DNA of 19,771 nucleotides from Acanthamoeba sp. SK_2022b (taxonomy: Eukaryota; Discosea; Longamoebia; Acanthamoebidae), in the NCBI GenBank assembly GCA_027943245.1, contig JANDJZ010001369.1, positions 1 to 19,771 on the forward strand, read 5' to 3'. The notes below the pieces were generated by a model, which worked only from the letters and a program-made list of their open reading frames with translations, was not told where the DNA came from and made no database searches. Positions 1-10,250 of this stretch are shown in pieces (position 1 is the stretch's first letter; each line of letters begins with the position of its first letter). The position numbers and the translations under genes were made by a program.

Positions 1-2606
1 GCGTCGCCTTCGTCGCCACCCTCACCGGTGAGCCGAGCCGCAGCATCGTCCACCAGGGCCTCACCGCCCTGCGCAACCTGGACCACCGCGGCGCCGTCGG
101 CGCCGAGGAGAACACCGGTGACGGCGCGGGCATCCTGCTGCAGGTCCCGGACCGTTTCCTGCGCGCCGTGGCCGACTTCGACCTGCCGGCCGCCGGCGAG
201 TACGCCGTCGGCATGGCGTTCCTGCCCGAGCCGGCCGACCAGGCCGACGCCGCGCGCGTCGCGGTCGAGAAGATCGCCGCCGAGGAGGGCCTGCTGGTCC
301 TGGGCTGGCGCGAGGTCCCGGTCGAGCCGTCCCTGCTGGGCTCCATGGCCCTCAGCGTCATGCCGCGCTTCGAGCTGCTGTTCGTCCGCTCCGAGCACGG
401 GCACCGCACGGGCCTGGAGCTGGACCGGCTCGCGTTCTGCCTGCGCAAGCGCAGCGAGCGCGAGCTGAGCGTCTACTTCCCGTCGCTGTCCAGCCGCACG
501 CTGGTCTACAAGGGCATGCTCACCACCGAGCAGCTCGACGCGTTCTTCCCCGACCTGCTGGACGAGCGCATGGAGTCCGCGCTCGCGGTCGTGCACAGCC
601 GCTTCTCGACGAACACGTTCCCGAGCTGGCCGCTGGCCCACCCGTTCCGCTTCATCGCCCACAACGGCGAGATCAACACCGCGCGCGGCAACCGCAACTG
701 GATGCGCGCCCGCGAGGCGCTGCTCGAGAGCGACCTGATCCCCGGCGACATGAAGCGCCTGTACCCGATCTGCGACCCCGAGGGGTCGGACTCGGCGTCC
801 TTCGACGAGGTGCTGGAGCTGCTGCACCTGGGCGGACGCTCGCTGCCCCACGCGATGATGATGATGATCCCCGAGGCGTGGGAGAACGACGCCGAGATGG
901 ATCCCTCCCGTCGCGCCTTCTACGAGTTCCACGCCAGCGTCATGGAGCCGTGGGACGGCCCCGCGTGCGTGTGCTTCACCGACGGCACCCAGATCGGCGC
1001 CGTGCTCGACCGCAACGGCCTGCGCCCGGGACGCTTCTGGATCACCGAGGACGGCCTGGTCGTCCTGGCCTCCGAGGCCGGCGTGCTCGACCTGGACCCC
1101 GAGACGATCGTCCGCAAGGGCCGCCTGGAGCCGGGCACGATGTTCCTGCTCGACCTGGACGAGCACCGCGTCGTCGAGGACCACGAGGTCAAGGGCGAGC
1201 TCGCCGCCGAGCACCCCTACGACGAGTGGCTGTACTCGGGCCTGGTCCGCTTCGAGGACCTGCCCGAGCTCGAGCACATCGTCCACACCCACGCCTCGGT
1301 GACCCGCCGCCAGCAGGTCTTCGGCTACACCGAGGAGGAGGTGCGCCAGCTCATCGCCCCGATCGCGCGCACCGGCGCCGAGCCGATCGGCGCCATGGGC
1401 ACCGACACCCCGATCGCCGCGCTCTCGGACCGTCCACGCAACCTGTTCGACTACTTCAACCAGCTCTTCGCGCAGGTCACGAACCCGCCGCTGGACGCCA
1501 TCCGCGAGGAGGTCGTGACGTCGCTGGCCGGCACGATCGGCCCCGAGCGCAACCTGCTGGCGCCCAGCCCGGCGTCCTGCCGCATGCTTCAGCTGCCCTT
1601 CCCGGTCGTCGACAACGACGAGCTGGCCAAGGTCCGGCACATGAACAAGGACGGCGACATGCCGGGCTTCTCGGTGCACGTCGTCCGCGGCCTGTTCGAG
1701 GTGGCCGGCGGCGGCGAGGCGCTCAAGGCCAAGCTCGACGAGATCTGCGCGGACGTCTCGCGCGCCATCGCCGACGGTGCCCGCATCATCGTCCTGTCGG
1801 ACCGCCACTCCGACGCCGACCTGGCGCCCATCCCGTCGCTGCTGCTGACCTCGGCGGTCCACCACCACATGGTGCGCGAGAAGCTGCGCACGCAGGCGGG
1901 CCTGCTGGTCGAGGCCGGCGACGTCCGCGAGGTGCACCACGTGGCGCTCCTCATCGGCTACGGCGCGACCGCGGTCAACCCGTACCTGGCGCTGGAGACG
2001 GCCGAGGACCTGGCCCGCGAGGGCGTGTACGTCGAGTCCGTCGAGCCCGGCACGGCGGCGCGCAACATCGTGCGCGGCCTGGGCAAGGGCGTCCTCAAGG
2101 TCATGAGCAAGATGGGCGTCTCGACCGTCGCGTCGTACACCGGGGCCCAGATCTTCGAGGCCGTCGGCCTGTCCCACGAGGTCGTCAACGCCTACTTCAC
2201 CGGCACCCCGTCCAAGCTCGGCGGCGTCGGCCTGGACGTGCTCGCCGCCGAGGTGAAGGCGCGCCACGAGAAGGCGTACCCGCTGCGCGGCCAGTCCGGC
2301 CCGCGGCTGCTCGAGACCGGCGGCGAGTACCAGTGGCGCCGGGGCGGCCCGGAGCACCTGTTCGACCCCGAGACGGTGTTCCGCCTGCAGCACTCGACCC
2401 GCACGGGCCGCTACGACATCTTCAAGCAGTACACCCAGCGCGTCGACGACCAGTCCGAGCGGCTCATGACGCTGCGCGGGCTGTTCGAGCTCAAGCGCGG
2501 CGAGCGGCCGCCAGTGCCGATCGAGGAGGTCGAGCCGGTCAGCTCGATCGTCAAGCGCTTCTCCACCGGCGCGATGAGCTACGGCTCGATCAGCCAGGAG
2601 GCGCAC

Positions 2607-2640
<34 letters not shown>

Positions 2641-4466
2641 CCAAGTCCAACACCGGTGAGGGCGGCGAGGACCCCGAGCGGCTGCACGACCCCGAGCGTC
2701 GCTCGGCGATCAAGCAGGTTGCGTCCGGTCGCTTCGGCGTCACCAGCGAGTACCTGACCAACGCCGACGACCTGCAGATCAAGATGGCCCAGGGCGCCAA
2801 GCCCGGCGAGGGCGGTCAGCTGCCCGGCCCGAAGGTGTACCCGTGGGTGGCGCGCACGCGTCACTCGACGCCGGGCGTCGGCCTCATCTCGCCGCCGCCG
2901 CACCACGACATCTACTCGATCGAGGACCTCAAGCAGCTCATCCACGACCTCAAGAACGCCAACCCCGCGGCCCGCGTCCACGTGAAGCTGGTCTCCGAGG
3001 TCGGCGTGGGCACGGTCGCGGCGGGCGTGGCGAAGGCCAAGGCGGACGTCGTGCTCGTCTCGGGCAACGACGGCGGCACCGGCGCCTCGCCGCTGACCAG
3101 CCTCAAGCACGCCGGCGGCCCGTGGGAGCTCGGCCTGGCCGAGACCCAGCAGACGCTGCTGATCAACGGCCTGCGCGACCGCATCGTCGTGCAGACCGAC
3201 GGCCAGCTCAAGACGGGCCGCGACGTGGTCATCGCCGCTTTGCTGGGCGCCGAGGAGTTCGGCTTCGCCACCGCCCCGCTGGTGGTCAGCGGCTGCATCA
3301 TGATGCGCGTCTGCCACCTGGACACCTGCCCGGTCGGCGTCGCCACGCAGAACCGTGAGCTGCGCGAAAAGTTCACCGGCAAGCCCGAGTTCGTCGTGAA
3401 CTTCTTCGAGTTCGTCGCCCAGGAGGTGCGCGAGCTGCTCGCCGAGCTGGGCTTCCGCTCGATCGAGGAGGCCGTCGGTCGCGCCGAGCTGCTCGACACC
3501 CGGCGCGCCGTCGACCACTGGAAGGCGTCCGGCCTGGACCTGGCGCCGGTGTTCTACGTGCCCGAGCTGCCCGAGGACGCCGCGCGCCACAACGTCCAGA
3601 AGCAGGACCACGGCCTGGACAAGGCGCTGGACGTCCAGCTCATCGAGCTGAGCGCGGACGCGCTCGAGCGCGGCGAGCCGGTGCGCGCCCAGCTCGAGAT
3701 CCGCAACGTCAACCGCACGGTCGGCACGATGCTCGGCCACGAGGTGACGAAGCGGTACAAGGGCGAGGGCCTGCCCGAGAACACGATCGACCTGACGTTC
3801 ACCGGCACCGCCGGGCAGTCGTTCGGCGCCTTCCTGCCGCGCGGCATCACGCTGCGGCTCGAGGGCGACGCCAACGACTACGTCGGCAAGGGCCTGTCGG
3901 GCGGGCGCATCGTGGTGCGGCCGCCGCGCGAGGCGCGCTTCACCGCCGAGGCGCAGACCATCGCCGGCAACGTCATCGGCTTCGGCGCGACGTCGGGCGA
4001 GATCTTCCTGCGCGGACGCGCGGGCGAGCGCTTCTGCGTGCGCAACTCCGGCGCCACCGCGGTGGTGGAGGGCGTGGGCGACCACGCGCTGGAGTACATG
4101 ACCGGCGGCCGCGTGGTCATCCTGGGACCCACCGGCCGCAACGTCGCGGCCGGCATGAGCGGCGGCGAGGCCTACGTGCTCGACCTCGACCCGTCGCTCG
4201 TCAACCCCGAGATGGTGGAGGTGCGCGACGTGCCGGCCGCCGCCGCTGAGGAGCTGCGAGAGCTGGTGCGCAAGCACCACGAGGAGACCGGCTCGGCCGT
4301 GGCCGAGCAGCTCCTGCAGGACTGGACCGCCGCGGTGGCCCGGTTCCGCGAGGTCATGCCGGTGAACTACCGCAAGGTGCTGGAGGCGAAGGCCGAGGCC
4401 GAGCAGCTGGGCCTGACCGAGGACGAGACGACGGAGCGCATGATGGAGGTGGCCGCTCGTGGCTGA
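1..4466 (+). CDS. gltB: Glutamate synthase (NADPH) large subunit, 5' truncated by window edge
   Basis: Large subunit of glutamate synthase. It hydrolyses glutamine, channels the ammonia to 2-oxoglutarate and makes glutamate in the cytoplasm with GltD. The reading frame is open from base 3 (first full codon GTC), giving 1487 visible residues; family members are usually about 1,500-1,530. The visible start ([20 protein letters not shown]) is what follows the catalytic Cys-Gly of the class II amidotransferase domain, so the Cys lies just outside the window. Domains in order are: amidotransferase (to about nt 1250), central domain, FMN/2-oxoglutarate synthase barrel (about nt 2550-3480), and a C-terminal glycine-rich beta-helix domain. 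The 3Fe-4S ligands are seen as Cys-x5-Cys-x4-Cys with codons at 3294, 3312 and 3327. The gene overlaps gltD by 8 nt. Its promoter is not in the window. No frameshift was seen. Confidence 0.97.
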
Positions 4467-4708
4467 TCCCCGAGGATTCATGAAGTACCCCCGCCAGGGC
4501 GCCGAGCGGCGTCCGGTCGAGGAGCGGGTCAAGGACTGGAACGAGGTCTACCCCGGAGGCGTCGGCCGCGCGCTGCTGCCGATCATCTCCGAGCAGGCCG
4601 GACGCTGCATGGACTGCGGCATCCCGTTCTGCCACTCCGGCTGCCCCTTGGGCAACCTGATCCCGGAGTGGAACGACCTGGTCTGGCGCGACGACTGGGA
4701 CGAGGCGA

Positions 4709-4739
<31 letters not shown>

Positions 4740-5925
4740 CGAGTTCACCGGGCGTCTGTGCCCCGCGCCGTGCGAGACGGCCTGCGTCGTGGGCATCAAC
4801 CGCGACCCGGTCACGATCAAGAACGTCGAGGTCTCGATCATCGACCAGGCGTGGGACCGCCACAACGTCAAGCCGCAGCCGCCCGAGTGGCTGACCGGCA
4901 AGACGGTCGCGGTCATCGGCTCGGGCCCGGCCGGCCTGGCCGTCGCCCAGCAGCTGACCCGCGCGGGCCACACCGTCGCGGTGTACGAGCGCGACGACAA
5001 GCCCGGCGGGCTGCTGCGCTACGGCATCCCCGAGTTCAAGATGGAGAAGGTCCAGGTGGACCGGCGCATCGACCAGATGAAGCGCGAGGGCACGGTGTTC
5101 CGCACCGGCGTCCGCGTGGGGGAGTCGCTCACCGGTGCGCAGCTGCGCGACCGCTACGACGCGGTGGTGCTGGCCATCGGCTCGACCGTGCGTCGTGACC
5201 TGCCGGCCCCGGGCCGCGAGCTCGCCGGCATCCACCAGGCGATGGACTACCTGCCCCAGGCCAACCGGGTCGCCCTCGGCGAGACCGTCGAGGACCAGAT
5301 CCTGGCCACGGGCAAGGACGTCGTCATCATCGGCGGCGGCGACACCGGTGCCGACTGCCTGGGCACGGCGATCCGCCAGGGCGCCCGCTCGGTCACGAGC
5401 CTGGAGATCATGCCGCAGCCGGGCGAGGACCGTCCGGAGAACCAGCCGTGGCCGACCTACCCGATGCTCTTCCGCGTCGCCTCGGCGCACGAGGAGGGCG
5501 GCGAGCGGGTCTACTCGGTCTCGACCCAGGAGTTCCTGGGCGACGAGGACGGCCACGTCCGCGCCCTGCGCATCGTCGAGGTCGACTTCGTCGACGGCAA
5601 GCTCACCGAGCGGGCCGGCACGGAGCGCGAGATCCCGGCGCAGCTGGTGCTCTTCGCCATGGGCTTCACCGGCCCCGAGAAGGACGGCCTGGTCGACCAG
5701 CTCGGCGTCGAGCTGGACGAGCGCGGCAACGTCAAGCGCGACAAGCAGTACATGTCCAGCGTCGACGGCGTCTTCGTGGCCGGCGACTGTGGACGCGGCC
5801 AGTCGCTCATCGTGTGGGCGATCGCGGAGGGCCGCTCGGCCGCCGCGGGCGTCGACGCCTACCTGACCGGCAGCACGGCGCTCCCGGCGCCGATCCCGCC
5901 GAACGCGCGCCCGGTCGTCGTCTGA
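4459..5925 (+). CDS. gltD: Glutamate synthase small subunit (NADPH, FAD, 4Fe-4S)
   Basis: Small subunit of glutamate synthase. It takes electrons from NADPH through FAD and 4Fe-4S clusters to the FMN of GltB. The protein has 488 residues, normal for the family. Two N-terminal cysteine groups are visible: Cys50, 53, 58 and 62 ([14 protein letters not shown]) and Cys101, 105 and 109 ([10 protein letters not shown]). A dinucleotide fold follows (VIGSGPAG near residue 153), then the NADPH fold ([11 protein letters not shown] near residue 290) and the C-terminal FAD signature [11 protein letters not shown]. The GTG start at 4459 is preferred over the ATG at 4480. It gives the typical N-terminus MADPRGF and has GGAGG at 4445-4449 with 9 nt spacing. 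Its first 8 bases overlap the end of gltB, so the two are very likely co-transcribed and translationally coupled. Confidence 0.97.
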
Positions 5926-5935
5926 CCGACGCCGC

Positions 5936-5973
5936 ACGACGAGGGGTCCAGCCACGGCTGGGCCCCTCGTCGT
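5936..5973 (+). terminator. Intrinsic terminator after gltBD
   Basis: A 16-bp stem (5936-5951 with 5958-5973, one G:U pair) encloses a 6-nt loop, starting 10 nt after the gltD stop. There is no U-run, as is common in actinobacteria. It separates gltBD from pyk. Confidence 0.8.
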
Positions 5974-6040
5974 CGTCCGTTCACGTGAGCGACGTCTCAC
6001 GCTCACCCCACCTCGGGTGCGGTAGTGCGGAGACGGTCGA

Positions 6041-6046
6041 TAGGGT
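6041..6046 (+). promoter_or_regulatory. Putative -10 element of a leaderless pyk promoter
   Basis: The hexamer TAGGGT fits TANNNT and is followed by 6 nt (GGACCC) and then the GTG start of pyk. Transcription would therefore begin at or next to the start codon. No well-spaced Shine-Dalgarno precedes the GTG; the nearest purine run, GGTGG, leaves only 4 nt. The -35 region is weak. This is inferred from spacing alone. Confidence 0.5.
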
Positions 6047-6052
6047 GGACCC

Positions 6053-7495
6053 GTGCGTAGAGCCAAGATCGTCTGTACCCTCGGGCCCGCTGTCGACACC
6101 TACGAGACCCTCCTGAAGCTGGCCGAGGCCGGCATGGACGTGGCTCGTCTGAACATGAGCCACGGCGACGTGCCCGACCACCAGCGACGGCTCGACGCCG
6201 TGCGCCGCGTGGCCGAGGAGACGGGCAAGGCCATCGCCGTCCTGGCCGACCTCCAGGGCCCCAAGATCCGCCTCGGCCGCTTCGCCGACGGACCCCACCA
6301 GCTCGCCGTCGGCGACACCTTCACCATCACCGTCGACGACATCGAGGGCGACGCCAGCCGCTGCTCGACGACCTACAAGGGCCTGCCCGGCGACGTCTCG
6401 CCCGGCGACCCGATCCTGGTCGACGACGGCCGCGTCCGCCTGGTCGCGCGCGAGGTCACCGCCACCGACGTCGTCACCGAGGTCGAGGTCGCCGGCCCGG
6501 TCAGCAACAACAAGGGCATCAACCTGCCCGGCGTGAACGTCAGCGTCCCGGCCATGAGCGAGAAGGACGTCGCGGACCTGCGCTGGGCGCTCGGTGCCGG
6601 CGTCGACTTCGTGGCGCTGTCGTTCGTCCGCAACGCCAGCGACGCCGAGGACGTCCGCGCGATCATGGAGGAGGAGGGCGTCAAGCGCCCGATCATCGCC
6701 AAGATCGAGAAGCCGCAGGCGGTCGAGAACCTCGACGAGATCATGGACGCGTTCGACGCCTTCATGGTGGCGCGCGGCGACCTGGGCGTGGAGCTCCCGC
6801 TCGAGGACGTCCCGATCGTCCAGAAGCTGATCGTGGAGAAGGCGCGCCGCAACGCCAAGCCCGTCATCGTCGCCACCCAGATGCTGGAGTCGATGATCTC
6901 CTCGCCGCGCCCGACGCGCGCCGAGGCGTCCGACGTCGCCAACGCGGTGCTCGACGGTGCCGACGCGGTCATGCTGTCGGGCGAGACGAGCGTGGGCGAG
7001 TACCCGATCGAGACCGTCCGCACGATGGCCAACATCGTGGAGTCGACCGAGGACCACGGGCTTCCCCGCATGGCCGCCTACACCTGGCAGCCCAAGACCC
7101 GCGCGGGCATCATCTGCCGCGGTGCGGCCACCGTGGCCGAGTCGATCGAGGCCAAGTACGTCGTCGCGTTCACGACCATCGGCGGCTCGGCCCGCCGCAT
7201 GGCGCGCTACCGCTCCCACGTGCCCGTCCTGGCGCTGACGCCGGACCCGGTCACCCGCAACCAGCTGGCGCTCACCTGGGGCGTGCAGACGTTCCTCATG
7301 CCGCAGGTCAAGGGCACCGACGACATGGTGCTGCAGGTCGACACCGCGCTGCTCGAGCGCGAGCTCGGCCAGACCGGCGAGGAGGTCGTCATCGTGGCCG
7401 GTGCCCCTCCGGGAATCCCCGGCTCCACCAACGCCCTGCGCATCCACCGCATCGGCGACGCGGTCCACGGCCGCGCCCCCGCGTACGAGGGCTGA
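6053..7495 (+). CDS. pyk: Pyruvate kinase
   Basis: Converts phosphoenolpyruvate plus ADP to pyruvate plus ATP, the last step of glycolysis, in the cytoplasm. The protein has 480 residues, normal for the bacterial enzyme. The N-terminus [12 protein letters not shown] is the classic start. [10 protein letters not shown] marks the junction with the B domain. The catalytic Lys217 and metal ligand Glu219 lie in IIAKIEK, the second metal ligand Asp243 in ARGDLGVE, and TQMLESMI plus [10 protein letters not shown] complete the barrel. The C-terminal regulatory domain is present. The GTG start is chosen because the family N-terminus begins exactly there. The gene stands alone between two terminators. 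Glycerol catabolism encoded downstream feeds into the same pathway. Confidence 0.97.
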   Translation: MRRAKIVCTLGPAVDTYETLLKLAEAGMDVARLNMSHGDVPDHQRRLDAVRRVAEETGKAIAVLADLQGPKIRLGRFADGPHQLAVGDTFTITVDDIEGDASRCSTTYKGLPGDVSPGDPILVDDGRVRLVAREVTATDVVTEVEVAGPVSNNKGINLPGVNVSVPAMSEKDVADLRWALGAGVDFVALSFVRNASDAEDVRAIMEEEGVKRPIIAKIEKPQAVENLDEIMDAFDAFMVARGDLGVELPLEDVPIVQKLIVEKARRNAKPVIVATQMLESMISSPRPTRAEASDVANAVLDGADAVMLSGETSVGEYPIETVRTMANIVESTEDHGLPRMAAYTWQPKTRAGIICRGAATVAESIEAKYVVAFTTIGGSARRMARYRSHVPVLALTPDPVTRNQLALTWGVQTFLMPQVKGTDDMVLQVDTALLERELGQTGEEVVIVAGAPPGIPGSTNALRIHRIGDAVHGRAPAYEG

Positions 7496-7503
7496 CGCAC
7501 GCG

Positions 7504-7537
7504 GAAGGGCCCGCACCCCGCTGGGTGCGGGCCCTTC
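7504..7537 (+). terminator. Intrinsic terminator after pyk
   Basis: A perfect 15-bp GC-rich stem (7504-7518 with 7523-7537) has a 4-nt loop (CGCT) and begins 8 nt after the pyk stop. Confidence 0.9.
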
Positions 7538-7558
7538 GTCCGTCCGGACCAGAAAGTC

Positions 7559-7572
7559 TGGGAACGCTCCCA
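7559..7572. promoter_or_regulatory. CebR/CelR-like LacI-family operator
   Basis: The sequence TGGGAACGCTCCCA matches the published CebR (Streptomyces) and CelR (Thermobifida) box TGGGAGCGCTCCCA at 13 of 14 bases. It is a near-perfect palindrome about a central CG with one mismatched pair. It lies about 90 bp upstream of the sugar ABC ATPase start, in the only gap before that gene. No LacI-family regulator is encoded in the window, so the cognate repressor is unknown. A weak promoter candidate just downstream is TTCCGG (7581-7586), 17 nt, CAGGGT (7604-7609). Confidence 0.6.
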
Positions 7573-7650
7573 CGAAAGTGTTCCGGATCACACGCGGATG
7601 TGTCAGGGTGGCTCCACCACTCGGATCGTCCGGCACGTTCCTGCCGGTGG

Positions 7651-7657
7651 AAAGGAG
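7651..7657 (+). promoter_or_regulatory. Shine-Dalgarno that sets the start of the ABC ATPase
   Basis: AAAGGAG with 5 nt to the ATG at 7663. The frame is open further upstream, but earlier in-frame starts would run through the operator and into the terminator region. Confidence 0.85.
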
Positions 7658-7662
7658 CCGTC

Positions 7663-8739
7663 ATGGCTGCAGTGACCTTCGAGCAGGCGACTCGCCTGTT
7701 CCCCGGGCAGGACCGCCCCGCGGTCGACGCCCTCGACCTGCGCGTGGAGGACGGCGAGCTGCTCGTGCTCGTCGGGCCCTCCGGGTGCGGGAAGTCGACC
7801 TCGTTGCGGATGCTGGCCGGCCTGGAGGACGTCGACGCCGGCCGCATCCTCATCGGCGACGACGACGTCAGCCGGCGGCCGCCCAAGGAGCGCGACGTCG
7901 CGATGGTCTTCCAGAACTACGCGCTCTACCCGCACATGACGGTGGCCGAGAACATGGGCTTCGCGCTCAAGGTGGCCGGCGCCAAGGCGTCCGAGATCCG
8001 GCCGCGGGTGCTCGAGGCCGCCCGGATGCTCGACATCGAGCAGTTCCTCGACCGCAAGCCCAAGGCGCTGTCCGGCGGCCAGCGCCAGCGCGTGGCGATG
8101 GGCCGGGCGATCGTGCGCCAGCCCAAGGTCTTCCTCATGGACGAGCCGCTGTCGAACCTGGACGCCAAGCTGCGCGTCCAGACCCGGACGCAGATCGCCC
8201 AGCTGCAGCGCCGCCTCGGCACCACGACGGTCTACGTGACGCACGACCAGGTCGAGGCCATGACGCTGGGCGACCGCGTCGCGGTGCTTAAGGACGGCGT
8301 CCTGCAGCAGTGCGCCACGCCGCGCACGATGTACGACCGTCCGGCCAACGTCTTCGTGGCCGGCTTCCTCGGCTCGCCGGCGATGAACCTGCTGGAGCTG
8401 CCGATCGAGGACGGCGGGGTGCGCTTCGGCGACCTGGTCGTGCCGGTGCCGCGCGACGACCTGGCCGAGGCCGAGGGCCCGACGGTCGTCGTGGGCATCC
8501 GGCCCGAGAACCTCGAGGTCGCCGACTCCGGCGTGGCGATGCGCGTGGAGATCGTGGAGGAGCTCGGCGCCGACGCGTGGATGTACGGCACCGCGCGGCT
8601 GGGCTCGGAGTCCCCGATGCTGGTCGCCCGCGCCGACTGGCGGCGCCCGCCGCAGAAGGGCGCCGACCTGCACCTGGCGCCGGCCGACCCCGGCTCCATC
8701 CACCTGTTCTCGGCCACGACCGGACGCCGGCTCGGCTAG
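7663..8739 (+). CDS. Sugar ABC transporter ATP-binding protein (MsiK/UgpC/MalK type)
   Basis: ATPase subunit of CUT1-type carbohydrate importers, acting at the inner face of the membrane. The protein has 358 residues. All nucleotide-binding motifs are present: Walker [10 protein letters not shown] (38-46), Q-loop Gln84, signature LSGGQ (136-140), Walker B VFLMDEP (156-162), D-loop SNLDAK (164-169) and switch His194. A C-terminal OB/TOBE regulatory domain follows (about 235-358, including [10 protein letters not shown]). No permease or binding protein is adjacent. This is typical of MsiK-like subunits that energise several sugar transporters encoded elsewhere; the sharing is inference. A CebR-like operator upstream suggests sugar-responsive control. 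The stop codon overlaps that of the convergent glpK within the 4-base sequence CTAG, leaving no room for a terminator. The substrate cannot be read from the sequence. Confidence 0.93.
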   Translation: MAAVTFEQATRLFPGQDRPAVDALDLRVEDGELLVLVGPSGCGKSTSLRMLAGLEDVDAGRILIGDDDVSRRPPKERDVAMVFQNYALYPHMTVAENMGFALKVAGAKASEIRPRVLEAARMLDIEQFLDRKPKALSGGQRQRVAMGRAIVRQPKVFLMDEPLSNLDAKLRVQTRTQIAQLQRRLGTTTVYVTHDQVEAMTLGDRVAVLKDGVLQQCATPRTMYDRPANVFVAGFLGSPAMNLLELPIEDGGVRFGDLVVPVPRDDLAEAEGPTVVVGIRPENLEVADSGVAMRVEIVEELGADAWMYGTARLGSESPMLVARADWRRPPQKGADLHLAPADPGSIHLFSATTGRRLG

Positions 8740-10250
8740 TCGTCGTCCTCGTCGTCGGGGCGGCCGGCCAGCAGCGCGGTCTCGACCGCGCGGCTCCAGC
8801 GTCGCGCGCCCCGGCGGCGGGTGACCGGGTCCATCTGCGGCTGCCAGGACGCGGCACGGTGCCAGTTGCGGCGCAGCGCCCCGAGCCCGGCCCAGAACCC
8901 GACCGTGAGCCCGGCGGCGTAGGCGGCGCCCAGGCACACGGTCTCGGACACGAGCGGACGCTGCACCGGCACGTCGAGCACGTCCGCCACCATCTGCATC
9001 AGCAGGTGGTTGGACGTCATGCCGCCGTCGACCCGCAGGCCGGCCAGCTCGATGCCCGCCTCGCGGCGCACCGCCTCGACCACCTCCCAGGTCTGCCACG
9101 CGGTCGCCTCGAGGACGGCCCGGGCGAGGTGGCCGCGACCGACGTACGACGTGAGCCCGACGATGACGCCGCGGGCCTCCTGCGACCACCGCGGCGCGTA
9201 CAGGCCGGAGAACGCGGGCACGATCGTGCACCCGCCGCTGTCGTCGACGGTGCGGGCCAGGGTCTCGATCTGCGGCGCGGTCGGGATGACCTCCAGCGCG
9301 TCGCGCAGCCACTGCACGAGGGAGCCGGCCATGGCGATCGAGCCCTCGAGGGCGTGCACCGGCGGCTCGTCGCCCAGCACGTAGCCGATGGTGGTCAGCA
9401 GGCCCTGCGTGTCCGGCGGTCGTTCGGTGCCGGCGTTGACCAGCAGGAACGCCCCGGTGCCGTAGGTGCACTTGGCGTCGCCGGCCTCGAAGCAGGTCTG
9501 GCCGAGCAGCGCGGCCTGCTGGTCGCCGACCGCGGCGGCGATGGGCACGCCGCGCAGCAGGGTGCGGCAGTCGCCGTACCGCTCGGCGTTGCTGCGGATC
9601 TGCGGGAGCATCGCGCGCGGGACGTCGAGCAGGTCGAGCATCCCGTCGTCCCACTGCCGCGTCGACAGGTCCATCAGCATCGTCCGGCTCGCGTTGGTGG
9701 CGTCGGTGACGTGGATGCCGCCGTCGCGCCCGCCGGTGAGGTTCCAGATCAGCCAGGACTCCATCGTGCCGAACAGCGCGTCCCCGGCGGCGCCGCGCTC
9801 GCGCAGCCCCGGCACGTGGTCGAGCAGCCAGCGCAGGCGCGGGCCGGCGAAGTACGTGGCCGGCCGCAGTCCCGTGGTGCGGCGCACGGCGTCGGCGTGA
9901 CCGGCCGCGACGAGGTCGTCGACCAGCTCCGACGTCCGGGTGTCCTGCCAGGTGATGGCCGGCGCCAGCGGACGTCCGGTCGAGGGGTCCCACACGACGG
10001 TGGTCTCGCGCTGGTTGGCGATGCCGAGCGCCGCGACGTCGCGGGCGTCGGCGCCGGCCTGGGCGAGGGCGGCCGGCACGACGCGCTGCACGTTGCGCCA
10101 GATCTCCAGCGCGTCGTGCTCGGCCCAGCCCGGACGCCGGAACAGCTGGCGGTGCTCGCGCTGGGCGAGGGAGACGGTCTGTCCCTGGCGGTCGAACAGC
10201 ATGCACCGGGTGGACGTGGTGCCCTGGTCGACGGAAGCCACGAAGGTCAC
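8736..10250 (-). CDS. glpK: Glycerol kinase, paralog coupled to the IclR regulator
   Basis: FGGY-family kinase predicted to convert glycerol plus ATP to glycerol 3-phosphate in the cytoplasm. The protein has 504 residues. The ATP-binding opening [10 protein letters not shown] is present, as are the residues known from E. coli GlpK to hold glycerol: Arg81-Glu82 (NQRETT), Trp101 (WQDTRT), Tyr133 (TYFAG) and Asp243-Gln244 (GDQQAA). It therefore looks active rather than degenerate. It is clearly diverged from the second glpK in the window, especially at the C-terminus, which ends in an acidic DDEDDD tail. The GTG start overlaps the stop of the upstream iclR gene as GTGA, and the SD is weak (GGTGG, 4 nt), so translation probably depends on coupling. 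The histidine phosphorylated by HPr in Firmicutes enzymes is not apparent. A different polyol substrate cannot be excluded. Confidence 0.9.
   Translation of the reverse strand: MTFVASVDQGTTSTRCMLFDRQGQTVSLAQREHRQLFRRPGWAEHDALEIWRNVQRVVPAALAQAGADARDVAALGIANQRETTVVWDPSTGRPLAPAITWQDTRTSELVDDLVAAGHADAVRRTTGLRPATYFAGPRLRWLLDHVPGLRERGAAGDALFGTMESWLIWNLTGGRDGGIHVTDATNASRTMLMDLSTRQWDDGMLDLLDVPRAMLPQIRSNAERYGDCRTLLRGVPIAAAVGDQQAALLGQTCFEAGDAKCTYGTGAFLLVNAGTERPPDTQGLLTTIGYVLGDEPPVHALEGSIAMAGSLVQWLRDALEVIPTAPQIETLARTVDDSGGCTIVPAFSGLYAPRWSQEARGVIVGLTSYVGRGHLARAVLEATAWQTWEVVEAVRREAGIELAGLRVDGGMTSNHLLMQMVADVLDVPVQRPLVSETVCLGAAYAAGLTVGFWAGLGALRRNWHRAASWQPQMDPVTRRRGARRWSRAVETALLAGRPDDEDDD

Noticed and set aside
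7590..7603. ACAC-N6-GTGT near the sugar ATPase as a CRP/GlxR site
   Set aside because: The arms are in the opposite order to the CRP consensus (GTGA-N6-TCAC) and only 4 bp long.
7525..7662. Longer ABC ATPase start at 7525
   Set aside because: It would begin inside the pyk terminator hairpin and translate the operator. The ATG at 7663 has a good SD and the normal family N-terminus.
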